A stretch of 64,000 nt of DNA. It comes from Mesorhizobium sp. ES1-4. GTDB taxonomy: Bacteria; Pseudomonadota; Alphaproteobacteria; Rhizobiales; Rhizobiaceae. The stretch lies in the NCBI RefSeq assembly GCF_020164745.1, contig NZ_JAIUGV010000013.1:88981-152980 (forward strand), given 5' to 3'. This document shows, in pieces, positions 61,941 through 64,000 of the stretch. The position numbers were made by a program, and so were the translations under genes. The number at the start of each line of letters is the position of its first letter. Position 1 is the first letter of the stretch. Below the pieces are notes generated by a model. The model saw only the letters and a program-made list of their open reading frames with translations, had not been told where the DNA came from and did not search any database.

Positions 61941-63812
61941 ATGCAATATAGGCGCTATATCGAGGGCCTTAGGGCCGTTGCTGTACTTCCGGTCGTACTC
62001 TTTCATTTCGGAATTTCGGCGATCCCGGGTGGCTTTAGCGGGGTCGATATCTTCTTCGTCATCTCCGGCTACCTAACCAGCGGAAGCCTCCTGGATGACC
62101 TTGAACGCGGCCAATTTTCCATCGTCAACTTCTACTGGCGCCGTGCCCGGCGCATTCTGCCGGCGCTCGTCTTTGTGATGCTTCTCACCTGCATTGCGGC
62201 ATTGTTCATTCTTCTGCCACCGGATCTGCGCGGATTCAGTCTTAGCATCATAGCTACCTCGACCTTCTGGTCGAACGTTTTCTTCTGGAAAACGTCAAGT
62301 TACTTCTCTATCGATGCCGCGCTTCTACCACTGTTGCACACTTGGCCGCTTTCCGTAGCGGAGCAGTACTACATCTTCGCACCAATCCTGATGTTCCTAA
62401 TCTATCGCTACATCGGGAAGCGCTGGCTGACGACACTTCTTCCGATAATTCTCTGCAGCTTCGTAGTGGCGGTGATGGCGACATCGCTGGCACCCACCGC
62501 CGGATTCTATCTGCTGCCGACCCGAATCTGGGAACTCATGTTGGGCGCCCTGCTCATGCTCAAATGCCCCTCGCCGCTGGGCAACCGACTCCTGATGGAG
62601 TCGGTGGGGGTGGCCGGATTTGGCCTTCTCGCCATCGGGTTCTTCGCGATTTCGGCGAGTGATCCGTTCCCAGGCTACAACGCCTTGTATCCATGCATCG
62701 GAACGGCCCTTCTGATCTATGTTGGCCAAAATACCCCCTCGACGGTCGCCACCCGCATGCTCGAAGTCAGGCCGCTGGTCTGGATTGGGCTCATCTCGTA
62801 TTCGTTGTATCTTGTTCACTGGCCTCTCAATGCGTTCGCGCACTATCTTTCGTTCCAAAAACTCGATCCGTTGATGACCGGTGCGATGTTGGTGGCAAGC
62901 CTCGCATTGGCTGCATTCTCCTGGAAGTTTGTAGAGCAGCCGTTTCGACAGAAGAGGGCCTTCACCTCCCCGGGGCCTATCTTCGCCTTTTCAGCGCTCG
63001 CGATCGTTGTCCTTTGTGCCGGCGGAGCGGCGGGGGCGCTCGGCAACGGCTTTCCGCAACGGTTTCCGGACTATGTCCAGCGGCGCATTTCCGTCGGGGA
63101 CTGGAGGAATGGCATCTGTTTCAACGAGGGCACCAGCCGGATCGAAAGCTGGAATATGGAGGATTGCACGCGCACCAGCGGTTTTCCAACAACGGTTTTT
63201 TTGTGGGGCGACTCCTTCGCCGCGCACTATGTTTCCGGCTTGGGTGCTAACATAAATCGATTGCAGGCGAACATCGTTGAATATACGTACGCCAGCTGCG
63301 CGCCGATACTCTATTACTACCCGTACGATCGTCTTGATTGTGTCCGGTTCAATCGCAAGGCCTTGGACGTCATCTTGGAAGCGGACATCAAGACGGTTAT
63401 CCTCAGCGGTAGATGGAGTGACTATGAGGTCAGAGGTTTCGACGGTCTTCAGCAAACAATCGCTACGCTTCGTGCCCTGGGCGTGCGCGTGTTTGTCATC
63501 GGCCAGTCTCCGCAGTTCCCAACTGACGTCCGGAAAATTGCGTTCTTCGCCAAGCGCCAAAATCTGGACGATACGTCCTGGCCGATCGCGATGGACCCCG
63601 ACGTCAACGAACGTGTGCGCTCATTTACCAAAGGCGCCACATTCATCGATCCGCTGAAATTCCTGTGCAGCGCAGGACGCTGCGCCTATTTCGATAGAGG
63701 AGAGTTTTTATATTTCGACTATGGTCATTTCTCTTCAGCCGGCGCCACACTGGCAATCTCGAAATACTGGCCGGCTTTTGGCAAGGACAATGCTCTTCCT
63801 AAGACGAAGTAG
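61941..63812 (+). CDS. Acyltransferase-3 family membrane protein with SGNH domain
   Basis: A 623-residue OafA/YrhL-like enzyme. The N-terminal acyltransferase-3 part (RYIEGLRAVAVLPVVLFHFGI...FSGVDIFFVISGYL, FYWRRARRILPAL) has about ten membrane helices to residue ~365. The periplasmic SGNH-like C-terminal domain has LWGDSFAAHYV (nucleophile Ser) and FDYGHFSSAGA (catalytic Asp/His region). Such proteins O-acetylate surface polysaccharide or Nod-factor-like glycans. It follows y4xK where NGR234 has the effector gene nopL. AGGAA precedes the ATG. No tts box was seen directly in front. Confidence 0.88.
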   Translation: MQYRRYIEGLRAVAVLPVVLFHFGISAIPGGFSGVDIFFVISGYLTSGSLLDDLERGQFSIVNFYWRRARRILPALVFVMLLTCIAALFILLPPDLRGFSLSIIATSTFWSNVFFWKTSSYFSIDAALLPLLHTWPLSVAEQYYIFAPILMFLIYRYIGKRWLTTLLPIILCSFVVAVMATSLAPTAGFYLLPTRIWELMLGALLMLKCPSPLGNRLLMESVGVAGFGLLAIGFFAISASDPFPGYNALYPCIGTALLIYVGQNTPSTVATRMLEVRPLVWIGLISYSLYLVHWPLNAFAHYLSFQKLDPLMTGAMLVASLALAAFSWKFVEQPFRQKRAFTSPGPIFAFSALAIVVLCAGGAAGALGNGFPQRFPDYVQRRISVGDWRNGICFNEGTSRIESWNMEDCTRTSGFPTTVFLWGDSFAAHYVSGLGANINRLQANIVEYTYASCAPILYYYPYDRLDCVRFNRKALDVILEADIKTVILSGRWSDYEVRGFDGLQQTIATLRALGVRVFVIGQSPQFPTDVRKIAFFAKRQNLDDTSWPIAMDPDVNERVRSFTKGATFIDPLKFLCSAGRCAYFDRGEFLYFDYGHFSSAGATLAISKYWPAFGKDNALPKTK

Positions 63813-64000
63813 CGGCTCAGCGGCTGACAAGCACCAGTACGGGTCCCAGTGATAGCTCCTGCTTCCGCAGCAGCCGCGACGATGGAGCTGTTCAGGTTTA
63901 AGGCCCCCCGATAGTGACCTAGGTGTGGAGCTTCAACAGGTTGTCCTCGATCAGGGCGAGGCGACTGATAGGCGTTTTTGACTTTAGGCTGCCATGTGGA
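63813..64000. other. End of window, no gene assigned
   Basis: No recognisable coding sequence, terminator or repeat in the last 188 bases. Confidence 0.4.

Overview
The window looks like part of a symbiosis island (accessory region) of a Mesorhizobium-type rhizobium. The evidence is a near-complete rhizobial type III secretion system (T3SS) with nolB/nolT/nolU/nolV/rhc/nop genes, a nod box and a ttsI regulator, several tts boxes, at least three NifA/sigma-54-type promoters, a Ros/MucR regulator, and many decayed insertion sequences and integrases between the intact genes. No tRNA or rRNA gene was recognised.

Positions 1-20,000 are mostly remodelled DNA. A roughly 0.76 kb block carrying a small HEXXH putative metallopeptidase gene, tail to tail with an integrase fragment, occurs twice in inverted orientation (1-771 and 10,426-11,185). 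Each copy sits downstream of a sigma-54 promoter with a NifA-type upstream site. Between them lie an intact Kup potassium transporter (1,993-3,924), a hipBA-type toxin-antitoxin pair (6,313-7,957), and relics of dnaE2, gabD, an M16 peptidase, a tyrosine recombinase and an IS21 element. An intact M16 peptidase/aldehyde dehydrogenase pair (19,172 down to 14,606, minus strand) also has a NifA/sigma-54-type promoter. Its degraded duplicate lies at 5,125-6,080.

Positions 20,000-29,100 hold a two-component system (21,027-23,011) divergent from a small secreted protein, a decayed duplicate of the same locus, a membrane acyltransferase-like protein, IS481/IS110/IS630 relics, a cold-shock protein and a MucR-like regulator.

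Positions 29,989-51,193 are the T3SS. On the minus strand, nopC-nopA-sctD(y4yQ)-rhcV-y4yS follows one tts box (34,588). Another minus-strand operon, nolB-nolT-nolU-nolV-rhcN-sctO-rhcQ-rhcR-rhcS-rhcT-rhcU, follows a tts box at 48,142. nopP has its own tts box. On the plus strand are a large putative effector (35,545-37,995), rhcC1/nolW and nopX. NodD plus inducer should act through the nod box at 58,739 to raise TtsI, which then activates the tts-box operons.

Positions 52,250-57,416 hold an ArsR-like regulator followed by glyA, metK, a PfkB/adenosine-kinase-like gene and tdh, a one-carbon/methyl-cycle set inserted between T3SS segments. Positions 58,739-63,812 hold the nod box overlapping a tts-like box, ttsI, rhcC2, a y4xK-like lipoprotein and an acyltransferase-3/SGNH protein. 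All functional statements are from reading the sequence and recalled family knowledge; no database search was run.
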